Shown here: one piece after another, positions 21,395-34,611 of the stretch | Position numbering within the stretch: the first letter of the stretch is position 1 | Layout: the number at the start of each line of letters is the position of its first letter | DNA from: Anodontia alba | Taxonomy: Eukaryota > Mollusca > Bivalvia > Lucinida > Lucinidae | DNA length: 64,000 nucleotides | Reading direction: 5' to 3' | Assembly: GCA_964016985.1 (NCBI GenBank) | Contig: OZ024827.1 | Location: forward strand, 53,672,684-53,736,683 | The notes under the pieces: generated by a model | Told to the model about the DNA's origin: nothing | The model's database searches: none | The model's input: only the letters and a program-made list of their open reading frames with translations | Position numbers and translations under genes: made by a program

Positions 21395-23400
21395 AGCTCA
21401 CCTGGAGCTTTGCTCCAGGTCAGCTATGCCATGGCCTGTTGTACGTCGTTCGTCCGCCGTTAGCATTTCCTATTTTGGATTGAGCTGAAACTTAATTGTG
21501 GCATTGTGGCAACATGCAGATTCGGAACTGCTAAAGTCTTGTCGTTCCGATATCCAAGATGGCCGCCAAGGCGGCCTTCTTGAAATTCTTCAAATGACAT
21601 CTCCTCCAAAACCGTAAGTCAGATTGAGCCAAAACTTGATGGGAGGCATCACAGTGACACAGAGCTTCAGAACTGCTAAAATCATTCAGTTCCAATATCC
21701 AAGAGTGGCCATCTTAAAATTCTTCAAACGACACCTCCTCCTAAACCATAAGTCAGATTGAGCCGAAACTTGGCGGGATGCATTGGAGAACCATAGAGAT
21801 TCAGAACTGCTAAAATCGTTCCGTTTCGATATCCAAGATGGCCATCTTGAAATTCTTCAAATGACATCCTCTCAAATTATAAGTCGGATTGAACCGAAAC
21901 TTGATGGGAGGAATCAAAGCAATATAGAGATTCAGAATTGCTAAAATCTTTCCATTCCGATATCTAAGATGCATGGCGGCCATCTTGAAATTATTCAAAC
22001 GATATCTAAGATGGATTGAGCCGAAACTTGATGGGAATCATCGTAGCCACATAGAGATTCAGAATTGCTAAAATCGTTCCGTTAGGTTATCCAAAATGGC
22101 CGCCATCTTGAAAATCTTGAAACCACATCTGCCCGTGTACCCTAAGTCAGTTTGAGCCTAAACTTGGTTGGAGGCATTATGGCAACATGGAGATTTAGAA
22201 TTGCTAAAATCATTCCGTTATGATATCCAAGATAGCTGCCATGTCTGACATCTTGAAATTCTTCAAACGACATCTCCTCTCAAACCGTAAATTGGATCGA
22301 GCTGAAACTTGATGGAAGGCATCGGACCAACATAAAGATTCAGAATTGCTAAAATTGATATCCAAGATTGCCGCAATGGTGGCCATCTTGAAAATCTTCT
22401 AACCACATCTGCTCCCGAACTGTAAGTCGGATTGAGCCCGAACGGTGGGAAGCACTGGGGTGACATGGAGATTTAGAGTTGCTTAATTTGTTCCGTTCCA
22501 GTATCCAAGATGGCCGCCAGCAACAGAGATTCAGAATTGCTAAAATCATTCTGGTCCGATATCTGAGATAGCCCCCAAGGTGGCCATCTTGAAAATCTTC
22601 AAACCTCATCTGGTAATTCAGATTGAGCCAAAACTTGGTGGAAGGCATTTGGGTGACATGGAGATTTAGAATTGCTAAAAGCAGTTTGTTACGATATCCG
22701 CTATGGCCGCCGTAGCAGCCGTCTTGAAGATCTTCTATTGTTAGCTCACCTGGAGCTTTGCTTTTTCATGGTCCGTCCCTCATCCGTATGTCCGTCAGCA
22801 ACTTTTCACATTTTCGACATCTCCATTGGAATCGTATCCATGATGGCCGCCATGGTGGCCATCTTGAAAGTCTTCAGTTGTTATCTGCTCCCGAACAGTA
22901 AGTCGGATGGAGCGGAAACTTGGTGAAAGGCATCGGGACAGCATGGAGATTTAGAATCGCTAACACGGTTCCGTTCTGATATCCAAGACGGCCACCATGG
23001 CAGCCATCTTGAAAATCTTCAAATCACATCTGCTCCCGAACGGTAAGTCTGATTGAACTTAAACTTGATGGGAGGCATTTGGGTGTTATACAAATTCAGA
23101 ATTGCTAAAATTGTTCTGTTCCAATATCCAAGATGGCTGCCATGACGGCCATCTTGAAATTCTTCGAACCACATCTCCTCCCAAACAATAAGTCAGATTG
23201 AGCCGAAACCTGGTGGGAGGCATCGGAGCGACACAGAGATTCAGAATTGCTAAATCGTTCAGTTCCAATATCCAAGATGGCGGCCATGGTGGCAATCTTG
23301 AAACTCTTCAAGCAACATCAGATTCTGGATTGCTTAAGGCAATCTATTCTGATAGCCAAGATGGCACAATGTAACATATCATGATCAGCCTAATCCAAGT
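21395..23400. repeat. Hairpin-capped array 1, ~140-bp units with 'AAGATGGCCGCC'
   Basis: The left end folds as AGCTCACCTGGAGC / GCTCCAGGT.AGCT (21398-21426). It is followed by 'gtacgtcgttcgtccgccg' and then about 14 diverged units of 130-145 bp. Each unit carries 'gatatccaagatggccgcc', a partly complementary 'ggccatcttgaaa', 'cttcaaa.gacatctcctc', 'aagtcagattgagccgaaactt' and 'gagattcagaattgctaaaat'. A second, truncated cap (TTAGCTCACCTGGAGC) occurs inside the array near 22740, so at least two insertions are joined. Short open frames in it are by-products of the repeat. Confidence 0.88.
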
Positions 23401-26400
23401 GAGCGATTTCTGGCCCACTTTGGCCTCTAGTTTATCTATCATAAATCAGTTGCTGCAGGATTGCTTCCGTAATAAAAGATAAGGTATATAATCAAGAAAA
23501 TAAAAAGGTGAAGGAAAATAAAGGATACTAACTATATACTAAATATTATACTTACTAAATGTTAAACTTAACAATATACTAAACATAGTGTCATCATGCT
23601 ACATACAGGGTATGTATATTAATACCAGCGTAAACATTCTGACAAAACGGAAAAGTGAATAAGTGAACTTAGGGACTGATATTATCAGATTCGCATCAAG
23701 CCCACTACACCACAGGGAAAGACAGACAAATATAATTAAACAGACACAAAATGAACAGATGGCAAGCATAGTTGGCAACTCTTTCCAAAATAAAGGTGGC
23801 AACTCTGTTACCCAAACTTAACTATATATATATATACGAGATATATATACGTATATATATATCTTAAACTTACATAATTGTTAAAACCATTAGTATGTGA
23901 AACACTACTCAACACATTTAGCAAAAAGTATTACAATGAAAGTACCACATTGGAACGGTCAGTAATAGGGGTGGGGGTGAAGGCGATGGTGCTTAAGCTA
24001 GCTTTACGGGATCCCGACCCTCGCCCTCCATTGTGGTAAAAACATATATTTGCTCGGTCCATTTCCGTTAACCGTTGCTGGGCTAAGTACTCGCAATAAG
24101 AAACCTTACTTGTTTTAAGAAGATCAACCAAATTGACCTGACTTTTGTATATAATAGTCATAAGGATACGTCCACTGTACAAGTTAGTAACGCATGCCAC
24201 TCAGAACATCCTACATTCAATGTGAAATAACAAGTCGCTACCATTTTTGAGTTATACCGATGTCTGCATTGAACGTATAATTAAAACTTCAAAGCGACAG
24301 GTAAATTTGGTTGAACATATTGACGAGATATTACGATAGCGAGGTGTCTAGTTTCCAAATATGTAGAGTGATGCTGCATTTATGTCATGAGAGTTTTGAA
24401 GTCACGAAAGATAAAATTCCAAGTTGTAGTTTCCCAGGAGAACAATGGCATTAGTGGAATAGCCGTGAGCAGTGTTGCATATAACATAACCAGTATAGCC
24501 TAAAACCGAGTTTGCTATTTTCATTTCTTTGATATGTTTCTTGCTTCCATATAGTTTCTCTTTCTAGTACTTTTCTATCTTCACTGCACTGATGTAAGTG
24601 CTGTATCGCTGTCGTAAAACGTCTCGCCGTGCTTTACTCTAGAGAAGTTTATATGTTCTGGTCCTTTGGAAACAATGAACTCATTTAGATTTAAAAAAAA
24701 AAAAAGATTATCATTCAGCCATGGGGCTAAAAGGTGACTCGGTACCTACGGTATTGGTTTCTTCGATGTGATTTCTAGCTTCAAAAAGGATCCCTCGGTT
24801 TTTGATCCGGAAACAGAAATATAGAGCAAAATGCCGCATAATTAAGCTTTTATATGGATGCCTGGAGAGTACAATGATTAGAAATGGATATACAAGAATT
24901 GTTGATATAGATTTAAATTTATTCATGTCTGAGCCACTTTAATTGGATGCAACGGTGTTTTTTTTTTTTTTTTTTTTCTTAATTTTAATTTTATGCGAAC
25001 ATGAATGACAAGGAACAAAGATTCATCATACATACACATGGCTGTGATATTGGACATTTTCATCTAGCTACCATAATGTTCGAATTCCTTTTTTTTTCAG
25101 CTGATAGAAACCAGTCGAATCAAGTCCATAAGAACATATACAAAACAAGAGAAGAAGTGCTGATGCACAAAAAAAACAACAACAACAACAAACAAAAACA
25201 AATACGAGTATAATGGAGAATCTTACAGCTTTAATAAGCAAATTATACAATACAGATAACATATTAACAAACAAATAAAAAGAAACTGTGCTGATAAAAG
25301 GATTTAAGGAGTTAAGTATCGGTATATGGCATTAATGCCAAAACATAAAAGAATCATGGTTCTATAAAAGTGAATCAAATTCTACACACTGAACGATACT
25401 CGATGTATTATGCGCTAAATTGTGCATACGAAAAGTCAGACGACATGTAATATATTTATTTTAAGTTTATGAAATGTTGAGCAGCGATATTCGGGCAAAT
25501 ATTTATCGTTGTCTGATCTAAATCATCACATCTAGCACACATTCTAAATTTATCCGTTGCTGCTGGAAAACACACAGTATTTGGATCAAATGAGGCAGAT
25601 GACAGCGTGAGTATAGCAGGTTGTGCTTTTTGTGCTTTCTTTTGGTGATGAATCTGAAATAATGTGGTCTCCCACCAAATTGCACATGGCTAAATGTAAA
25701 TAAATAAACTCATGTTGAACTGCCTCAGGTTAACATGGTCTGTGACATTCGTTCAGAGTAATAGCAATCAAATCATTTGTATGCATGGTTTCATGCGTGC
25801 CAAAGGTAATATTGTTGTTAATACTGCTTTTAAGGAGCTGCAAACTTTACCACAGGTTGACAATTACGTCCCCGAAACGTTCGTAGTAGTTAGTACTAAT
25901 TAAGCAGGTTCATAAAATACGGCGAATGCTGATTTAAAAGGATCAGCAAACACGTCGTTTTACAATGACAATGACCGAATAACTACTAATAGCGGATGAC
26001 TACACATGATGATCATAACCCAAATCCTAATTAAAAAATGTGAAATTTCTGTTGTTGTTTTGTTTTGCCGAGGATACGCTTTGTCATGTAAAAATTGGCA
26101 TCATCCAAACATTGAAATATTTATACCAGAAATTATTAATTTAGATAAACGAACAATGACATATGTTACCCGTGAGAAAGGATCTTTGTACCAAACGAAA
26201 TAAAGTGTTCTGTTAAAAACAGTGGCTAGATTATTGACTAACGGTCTTGCCTAATATGATTTATTGTCAGCCAACTAACTGTTCCTTTTCATGTATTTTT
26301 GTTTATTTTATAAACAAGGCGCAAAACACTGATTCTACCTCGCAGTGAAAATCGCCTTTTCATTACAGATACAATGTTCTGTCATATTTTTAATATTTAA

Positions 26401-27248
26401 AAACATCCACGCAAACTTACATATTCCTTCACGAAGTGCTTTAATATGCTCAGCAATGAAGAATATCAGAACTTCAAGTCCGCAAATATAAGTATCTTAG
26501 GTCTTGAATAGGATTATCAAATTTCTCGCCTAAATAATGAAACGACAACATGTCGATTTAAAAGGGCGATTTTCACGATGATTTAAAAAAAATCTGAGAC
26601 AAAGTGCACAACATCGAACAATTTTTTTTCCATTGAATTTTGCACATTAGTGTATAAGTAAATATTTAGTCTTATAGTAAAATGAAATTATGCATGTGCC
26701 CCGAAAATTTATTTTTACAGGCTGATTTCGTAAAAAAAAAAAAAAAAATCAAGTTGATTTTTCCTTTTAGCTATACCACGAACGATCAGCTGATCGCCAG
26801 TCAACTGAAATCACCGCATATCCTACTTTTATCATGTTGTCAGCGATAATTTTTCTCCATGCGTAATTCCTGTTATGTGCTATAGGAATATAAACGTTCT
26901 TTAATGCGAGAGAAGTCATAGATTAAAGATGGCGGCTAAAACGCAGATCAGTCACGCATTCATCCGTGTCAGTGACGTAAAAATGTATCCTTCTATTTCA
27001 TTGGCTATACGATTCATTACACCCAATGAGGTCGCTTGCGGTGGCTGACTGGCTTTCCGTGTTTGCAGCGGAGCGTATCTGATCATCAAAATTTTCGGAA
27101 ACCAGGCCGATGGCAACGGACATATATTAGCGTTGGTTTTCGGATTCAACATTAAGCCGATACACTCCGCTGTAGATTTGGGAAACCAGTCAGCCGCCGC
27201 ATGCGAATTCTTCTGCATAGTATGTGAAAGACTCACGATACATATAGT
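23401..27248. other. Long stretch without a recognised gene
   Basis: AT-rich DNA. A palindromic TA-rich patch lies at 23820-23872. A dispersed-repeat copy with 'ggaacggtcagtaa' and 'ccctcgccc' is at 23948-24030 (same family as 2690-2935 and 60420-60490). Homopolymer runs lie near 24692, 24957-24977 and 26731-26748. Short open frames (for example 25712-25903 and 26952-27236 minus) have no features of real exons that I can see. Confidence 0.4.
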
Positions 27249-27300
27249 ACGAGCTTAAGCTTCGCCACCTGCGCAGCAGGTGGCGACCTGCTTAGCTCGT
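27249..27300. repeat. 52-bp hairpin
   Basis: ACGAGCTTAAGC..CGCCACCTGC pairs with GCAGGTGGCG..GCTTAGCTCGT around a tiny loop. It resembles the caps of the hairpin-capped arrays but has no array beside it, so it may be a remnant end. Confidence 0.75.
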
Positions 27301-27569
27301 TATTAGTCTGATATTTGAGTGAAAGAGATAACATGATGTATCTTTCAGAACTGCAATAGGGACGCGCATGGCACATGTTGGTACGTACCCACTGGTATAA
27401 CCACTATCTGCATGTATTATTAGGTCTCAAACTGATATTACCAGGAACACACAAAGAACCTCATAAACCTGACAATATCAGAAAGTATATTGTTTATGAT
27501 ATAAAAGTGAAGTGCCAAATATTAGTGCCAAATATGCTTCTGGTACCAAAGTCCTAGGGAGATAAGATA

Positions 27570-27700
27570 TTATTGCTACATGGAATGTTAAGGCATTAAG
27601 AGGAGCAGACAAGCTGGAGGAGCTCTTGCATGACATGGGAAGGTATAAGTGAAACATCGGATTGCGCGAAATGCGTTGGACACACAATGGAGAACTATTT
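27570..27700 (+). pseudogene. LINE endonuclease N-terminal fragment
   Basis: The + strand reads IIIATWNVKALRGADKLEEL, then LHDMGRYK, a stop, and NIGLREMRW. The pattern (ATWNV...KL.EL...M.RY.W.I.GL.E.RW) is the opening of the AP-like endonuclease domain of non-LTR retrotransposons. Only about 40 codons survive, so this is a dead fragment. Confidence 0.75.
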
Positions 27701-27978
27701 ATCGCTTAATATTACTTAATATCGTTTGTCGCAGATACGTTAACCATTTACACCAAGCCCTTACAATTAAACTGGAGAATTGTCTTTGTTTGTACGTGCG
27801 CATCTGTGTTTTACAAGCAAAATCATCCAGCACTTCTGGTTAAAATCTCATACTATACTTGATACATTGATTCTAACAAAGACACGATTTAGGCATGTGT
27901 AAAAAATTATCAGTGTCAGTTTATTCATTGATGATATATCGGATGTTAAACAAGCCCGGTGGATCAAAGGCTTGTTTT

Positions 27979-28395
27979 GTGCCGAATATGACTTACGAGG
28001 CCGACAACCCCTTACGGGGGCATTAACCCTTACGGGGACAAGACTGCCAGGTGTCTGATTACAGGGCCTGATTATCCCTTATCAGTCGTTATCAGAATAC
28101 TCCGCATTTGAAAAAATGCAGATTTTAGATCAAACCAGTTTCAAAATATTCCATTTACATATAAACATATTCCATTTACATATAAACAATCAAACATCAT
28201 GAAAGGTTTTGCAAATGAGACAGCATGTATCAATAGGTTTTTGATATGCCACGTTTGTATATATTTGAAACTCTCAATTGAGCAAAATCATATAAAAGTT
28301 TCATTATACTGCCGTAAAAAATCGCTTTGTGATGTATAAGCTTTTTTGTCCCCGTAAGCGTTAATGCTCCCGTAAGGGGTAGTCATAATCGGTAC
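27979..28395. mobile_element. 417-bp inverted-repeat (MITE-like) element
   Basis: The left end GTGCCGAATATGAC, then ACCCCTTACGGGGGCATTAAC and CTTACGGGGACAA (27979-28041), is matched in reverse complement at 28347-28395 (GTACCGATTATGAC, ACCCCTTACGGGAGCATTAA, CTTACGGGGACAA). One arm has about 9 extra bases. The interior is AT-rich and non-coding. No certain target duplication was found. Confidence 0.7.
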
Positions 28396-28888
28396 AAATA
28401 TTTCAGTTCCCGGAACAAATGCTTGGGGAAATTAAGCATCTTATGAATTTCAAAGTGGAGATGGGTTGCAGTACGTTTTATCTGATATGTTAAATATGTA
28501 TTTTATAAGCAAGATAGCTGAAAATACCTTCATTTTGCACTGGTAAAAAAGTCAAAATAGGAATATTGGATTACCCTTCTTGAAATTGAAATAAAAAATC
28601 AGCCGCTTGTTTTTTCAAGCCCACATCTATCTTTTCCGACGTAGAAATGAAAGTTATTGGGAATAGCATTGTCCGATTTTTCAAAATATGTCTATGACAT
28701 TTACTAAAAATCAATAAATCAGGAGAATTTATCTGTTTGTTGACATTTGGATGTTTCATAAGTCATGACCGGAAGTTCGCGTAAGGATTCTGAGTGCATA
28801 ACTAGCGGCTATCCCTTACGAGATTACCAGTTGTGATTATGAAATGGAAACAGGAAAGAATCTACGTAGCGAACTAACCGATATATAA
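28396..28888. other. Non-coding stretch
   Basis: AT-rich; 'tatcccttacgagattaccag..tgattatg' near 28810-28840 echoes the ends of the preceding inverted-repeat element. No gene was seen. Confidence 0.4.
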
Positions 28889-29090
28889 AGGTCTTCTGCA
28901 AATCAGAGCAGAGCTTTCATAGAAGATGAAAGCAGGTCTGGACGCCCACAAGCTGCCACTAATGAGGAAATGTCCAGTAAACCGCGGGATCTTGTATATT
29001 GCGATAGCGGTATTCAGGTGGAAGAGATAGCAAGGTCATAGGACATTCTGTATGGTAGCGTTTCAACAGTTCTATAGTTCCTAATGATTT
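28889..29090 (+). pseudogene. Mariner transposase fragment
   Basis: Reads EDESRSGRPQAATNEEM, then DLVYCDSGIQVEEIARS and YGSVSTVL with stops. It is parallel to EDETRSGRPSDATDEEM, DLVYSDRRIKVEEIANA and HGSVSTTL of the mariner at 40827-41213. This is the linker and second helix-turn-helix of a mariner transposase; the catalytic domain is missing. Confidence 0.75.
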
Positions 29091-29704
29091 TGTAAGTCAG
29101 TGAGGGGCCTGATCAGACTACGCTAATGCGCATGCCGATATGTGATTTTTCAGTCCGCCATGTCCCGAAATCACATTTTCACGTGTAGTGACGCGACTCA
29201 AGAATATAGGCTTTGGGCCCAGATATGGTCACCCTGCATCATCCCAGGCAGACTTTGCAGACATTTATTTTCTGAACGGCTATATCCTAAGGTAAAAAAT
29301 AAAACATGTTAGCACCCTGACTGTTGGGGTTTTATCAGTTTATAATGAGTTAAATACGTTACTAAGACTGAATTTCAATAATCATGGTGTAATGCAAAGT
29401 GCCATTTCTTTTGATAAGTACGCATGAATCTAAGAATAATTTGCATAAAGGATTTTAGGTGAAACACACATCTTTCTAATTTGATAAATTTGAAGAAATT
29501 CGGAATATTATGGCTTCTTTTATTAAAAAAGTACTGTCATCTTTTATCAATTCTTACGTATCTCAGCATAAAAAAGTATATCGTAGTGTAATAATAAACT
29601 ACATGTAATAATAAACTACATGTACAAATACGTTTGAGCTTTCTATGTGCATCCTTAACTTCACAAGTGACGATATTGTATATGAACCCCCTTTTCATTT
29701 TTAT
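29091..29704. other. Non-coding stretch
   Basis: AT-rich; 'gatcagactacgctaatgcgcatgcc' near 29107 belongs to the same old repeat wording as 16561 and 17205. No gene was seen. Confidence 0.4.
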
Positions 29705-30330
29705 TAATCCCCCGCCGCGAAGCGGAGAGGGAATTATAGGAATTGCCTTCGTCTGTCAGTCCGTCCCTCAGTCCATCTGTCCGTCCGCTCCATATCTCCT
29801 GAACCCTTTAAAAGATTTTCATTAAACGTTGGTTAAATGTTCGCCTCAGTGAGACGTTGTGCAGAACCCATATCTTACCCCTGGAAGGTGTTTTCATTAA
29901 ACTTCTGTCAAATGTTTGCCTCAGTGAGACAATGTGCAGAACCGTTAACTTTTACATGGCGACTCAAGGTCAAGGTCACAGTTAAAGGTCACGAGTTTGA
30001 GCCCTTAATTAAGTGTCCGCTCCATATCTCCTTTACCCCTGGAAGGTTTTTTCATTAAATTTCTGTCAAATGTTCGCCTCAGTGAGATAATGTGCAGAAT
30101 CTATAACTTTTACATGCCGACTCAAGGTCAAGGTCACAATTGAAGGTCAGAGTATGAGCCTTTAATTTCTTGTCAGCTCCATATCTTCTTCACCCCTTGA
30201 AGGATTTTTGTAATACTTTGGTCAAATGTTTGCCTCAGTGAGACGATGTGCAGAACCCATTACTCAACCATGCAGACTCGAGGTCAAGGTCACAACTGAA
30301 TGTCGAATTTTCTACCTATGACGATCACGT
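29705..30330. repeat. Hairpin-capped array 2, ~150-210-bp units
   Basis: A small GC hairpin (cccgccgcgaagcggagagg, 29710-29730) is followed by 'gtcagtccgtccctcagtcc' and then about four units. Each has 'gctccatatctcc', 'ttcattaaacttctgtcaaatg', 'cctcagtgagacgatgtgcag' and 'ctcaaggtcaaggtcaca'. The layout is the same as arrays 1 and 4, with different unit sequence. Confidence 0.82.
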
Positions 30331-31906
30331 ATAAAAAGATCACTTACACCAGCTCCCGGCTTAGCTCTGCACCGCCGCGATATCTCGGGTGCAAGCGCTG
30401 CCGCAGATTACCTTCAAATATGGTGTTTTATTGGAAATCAAAGCACTGAGAGTGCAGATGGGGGAGGGGGGGGGGGCGTTTGCCTGAAATTCTATTAGCC
30501 TTTAAAACTGATTGGGATTTACGTTGTAATTAAAAAAAAGCAGTACCTGATAGCTCCTGTACTGTCCTTTTCTGGTTTAGTTAGACCACGGCTCGGGCTA
30601 CACTTTTTGCAGAGCTGATTCTTGGGCGCGCGATCGTTGGATTTGCGCCGACTACTGGTGGCCTCGCACAGTTTTATGGACTGGATGAAGGAGTGCGCCC
30701 GCAAAAAAGCAGATTCTCGTAATATAAAATGCGTGCTGCGCGATTTTTATTTTTTTCTGGCCCTAAAAGTATAAAAGAAGTGTTTTTTTTTTCCGCCGAC
30801 AGCCGAAATGGGGATCATTGAGCCCATTTAGATCGAGTACCACTTAAGCCTCGCTAGAGGCGGAGGGGGGCGTGGGGGGGGGGGGGGTGAGGGGGCATAT
30901 GCGGCCTCGCAAACTACATAGCTGCATATGGAGATACTTAATAAAAAACAGTCTCCGATTTTCGTTTTTATGTGTTCTTTGTTTCCAAAGGCAACCTTTT
31001 AGATTTTTATGTTAAATCTGGTGTCGGTTTGACAACCGCCCCCAATAACACAGACGCGTGCAACCAAAGAGGGAAGCAAAATTATCAACCGTGATTTGGT
31101 TAACTAACATGCATGCAAAAACCAAATATTATTTCGATAAAGGAAACAGTTTTGTTTCAAATGTTTCTTAAGTAAACTTTTATTCTTTCTAAATTGCCAT
31201 CCTGTACTTGACAATCAAAATGATGAAAAAGCTAGACATCTGTCCAAAGTACACAAATGCTCCCGCCCTTTGGACACTAGTCCCACCCCAGGGTAACTCT
31301 AGCACAGAGTTGATAGTTTAGGCCTTACTAAACTTTAGCATACTAAATTTCAACTTCCTAGCATAACGTAAAAGTTATCATGAGAAACTCGGACGTAAAT
31401 CTCAACGTAAATTTGAATGTTAACCAACATTTGTTAGACTCTGGTAATGTACGTGACATACGCACGTATCACGCGAAACGCTATATGCCCCGGCCTACGG
31501 CAAGCGGGGGCATAAAGAAATAGAATTGCATCGTAAACAGAATATATTAAATAAAACTATATGCTTTTATAGGATAAATTCAACATATTTGTTGCCATGG
31601 AAACATAAATATCTGTGTTCTGTTGATTATGTTCATAGATTTGTGATTCAGTATTTGACAACTATGAAACTAACAAGTGGGTGTGCATTGCTGCCATGAA
31701 ATTGATTAAAAACAACCACTTTTACTATTAATCCGAGCCTTCTCCGACTTAAAATGCCTTCTGATATTTATTGATTGGCGGCTTTAGCGTCAGAGGACAT
31801 CAGTATGTAAACCCCTCAAAATTGTGTTTGTTCCACAGGTGCTCGTATTCCAGCCGTTACTGTCGCGTTGACATAAAGTTTCTGCAAGTGAAGTAACGTT
31901 ACACCA
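30331..31906. other. Non-coding stretch
   Basis: G-rich runs at about 30460-30478 and 30864-30892. The 30825-31010 passage is a dispersed repeat shared with 20630-20790. Nothing coding was recognised. Confidence 0.4.
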
Positions 31907-31946
31907 TATGAAAGCGTCCTAGTGCCAGGTGAAAAAAATATTTAAA

Positions 31947-32475
31947 TCCTACGTAGGAGATAATAAGTCCTACGTAGGAGTTAGTAACTCCTACGTAGGA
32001 GATAATATGTCCTACGTAGGAGATAGTAACTCCTACGTAGGCGATAATAAGTCCTACGTAGGAGATACTAAGTCCTACGTAGGAGTTAGTAACTCCTACG
32101 TGGGAGATAATAAGTCCTACGTAGGAGATAATAAGTCCTACGTAGGTATTAGTAACTCCTACGTAGGAGATAATAAGTCCTACGTAGGAGATAGTAACTC
32201 CTACGTAGGAGATAGTAAGTCCTACGTAGGAGTTAGAAAGTCCTACGTAGGAGAAGAGATACTAAGTCCTACGTAGGAGTTAGTAACTCCTGCGTAGGAG
32301 ATAATAAGTCCTACGTAGGAGATAATAAGTCCTAAGTAGGTGATAGTAACTCCTACGTAGGAGATAGTAAGTCCTACGTAGGAGTTAGTAAGTCCTCCGT
32401 AGGAGATACTAAGTCCTACGTAGGAGTTAGTAACTCCTACGTAGGAGATAGTAAGTCCTACGTAGGAGATAGTAT
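31947..32475. repeat. 21-bp palindromic array, left end of long copy
   Basis: About 25 tandem units alternate mainly between TCCTACGTAGGAGATAATAA and TCCTACGTAGGAGTTAGTAA, each with one further base. Because 21 is divisible by 3, one frame stays open for 115 codons (SYVGDN repeats); I take that as a by-product, not a gene. Confidence 0.97.
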
Positions 32476-34611
32476 TTAGTTATAGATAATTCAATACGAT
32501 ATTGAAATGAAGATCAATAGTTTAACCTAAGAAAACAAAACATATTGTTTAATTAAAAGAGTAATATATTTAGAGAATGATAATTCAGGAAGATCAACAA
32601 GTTGTCGTCTGCTGAATTAGCCCAGGGAGTGGTAAAGGTTAAGGGATCTAATATCCACCAAAACACACAATGGGAAAATTAAGGGTATCATCAGTTTGTC
32701 CTTGATGTATAAATGTTGCCTTACAATCATTTTTCAGTTAATCAATCAAACTTAAATTTTTTTTTTGATCTGACAGATTAAAGAATTGCTGTGACCTGTC
32801 TCAGATACAGGACACTTGTGTCAGATTATGAAAAAGGGAGATTGTGTATTACGCAAACACGAAATACCCAGATCAGACAGCACAACTGCACATTCTGATC
32901 AGGATTTTCACTGTTTATCAATGCATTTTACAGTAACCAGTGTTTCTTTAGGTACACAATTAAAGATGCCGATTTGTCTGCCCGGATTCTTAGATCATTG
33001 TCGTAATGGTCCTTTACAAATGTTGATGTTCATTTGATGTTTGGACCACTTTGTTTTTATTGCAAGGGTTACAGATGAAACTATAACACTGTCCAGTGGC
33101 CTGAGGCTTCTGGTTCTCAGCTGTATGATGTCAAATAGATAAATGAAACCAGGAGGTACAGGTCCCTGGAGAAGGTTGTATTTAACCGGTTCACACTTCA
33201 TGGAAATACTGCTTTTATTGGACTCAGCTGCCTGGTAGCGTTAAAATTCTAGATACAGATACTGGAAATACACAATGATGTTATTAAACTTGTTTTTATA
33301 TATGTTTGAACAATCCTTTCAAAACAATGTACAAATAAAAATAAAAAAAAGAATGTCTTGTTCATATTTTGTAGAACTTTGAGGTGTCTACAAGTAAAAT
33401 AAGAAACAATGATGGTTGAGTCTTTTCAAATAAAAATAGACTTTATGAATTATGCGACCACTGTAAACCCAGATTAGTCTGTACGTCCGCTTTATGATCA
33501 GAGTCTACACTGCATGCGAATAGAGATTGCACATTCTATCACCGACAAAATGTATGCACATGCTGATCTGGAACTACAATTGTTGCACATATTATTAAAT
33601 CCTGTTTTTATTATTTGGAGAGACTCTTGTTGTTTCTGTGTTGGGTAGTTAGTAAATATGGATAAAATGTCGTTTTCCTTAGATTATTACTGTTACTATC
33701 CTAGGTTTCTAGACAGAGAGGCCTGTGCTTACAGTGTAGACCCAGATCAGATGTCACATAACACATTGTGTAATCAGGGTCTATACAATGTTTAGACAAA
33801 TCAGTGGGTACTATAATGGCCTAGTAAAAAATATAGGGCAAGTGTGGTTAAGGATCATCTGATATTCCAGGTTTGTTTTTGAAACAATTACCTTTAGGCC
33901 AATGTTTGAAAAGGTGTGAATAATTTATTGAATCTGACAGATGGTGGTTAGAGAAGAAAGTGGTTTACAGTATTTAACCTAAGTATTCTGATAGACACAC
34001 CTTAACAAACAGCAGTCGCGGCCCCTGATTAGACATTACATTACAGAGCATCTTATTAAGGTCTGCACTCTGTTTGCCACTCAATAGCACGTATAAGTTA
34101 TGTCAACAGGTAGTTACACGGACTTAATCAAATTTCAGTATGATGGGGATTTAAGTTGTTTAATAATTAGCAATATTATACCCCTAAATACACATGCAGT
34201 AAAAACTGTTAAAGCTCCACGTAGCTCTTTTAAAAACAAAACGCTTACTATTAGTAATCATTTTAATAAATAAATAAATAAATAATGGTAATAATAATGA
34301 TAATAATGTCATTATTATCACTATGTTTCTTTTTCATTATTATCACTGTTTAATTTTTTAGAAAACCATTTTATGAGATAAAAAAAGAACCAGCATAGGA
34401 TTTTCCGTATTATGATATACAGCTTGATTACTATTATGATTATATCTGAAAATAATATCAATAATAATGTTATTATTATCATTTTGTTTTATTGTAATTT
34501 CTTAAATATTATAAATAATCAATTGAATAGATTTACTTTATGGAATGAAATATGACCAACATTGTTTTTCTCCGCATTGTAATACGGTTACTAGCATCTT
34601 TATAGGAGAAA
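32476..34611. other. Core of the long palindrome-array element
   Basis: The half at 32476-33262 is shared with the short copy; 33263-34611 is unique to the long copy. No conserved reading frame was recognised. AAT/ATT-rich patches lie near 34262-34330 and 34440-34490. Confidence 0.6.

Noticed and set aside
31929..32276. 115-codon open frame of SYVGDN repeats, and a similar one on the minus strand at 34629-34967
   Set aside because: It arises because the 21-bp repeat unit is a multiple of three without stops; it starts from GTG in the element tip and appears on both strands in mirrored arrays.
31947..32475. CRISPR-like array
   Set aside because: Units are contiguous, with no unique spacers, and the genome is eukaryotic.
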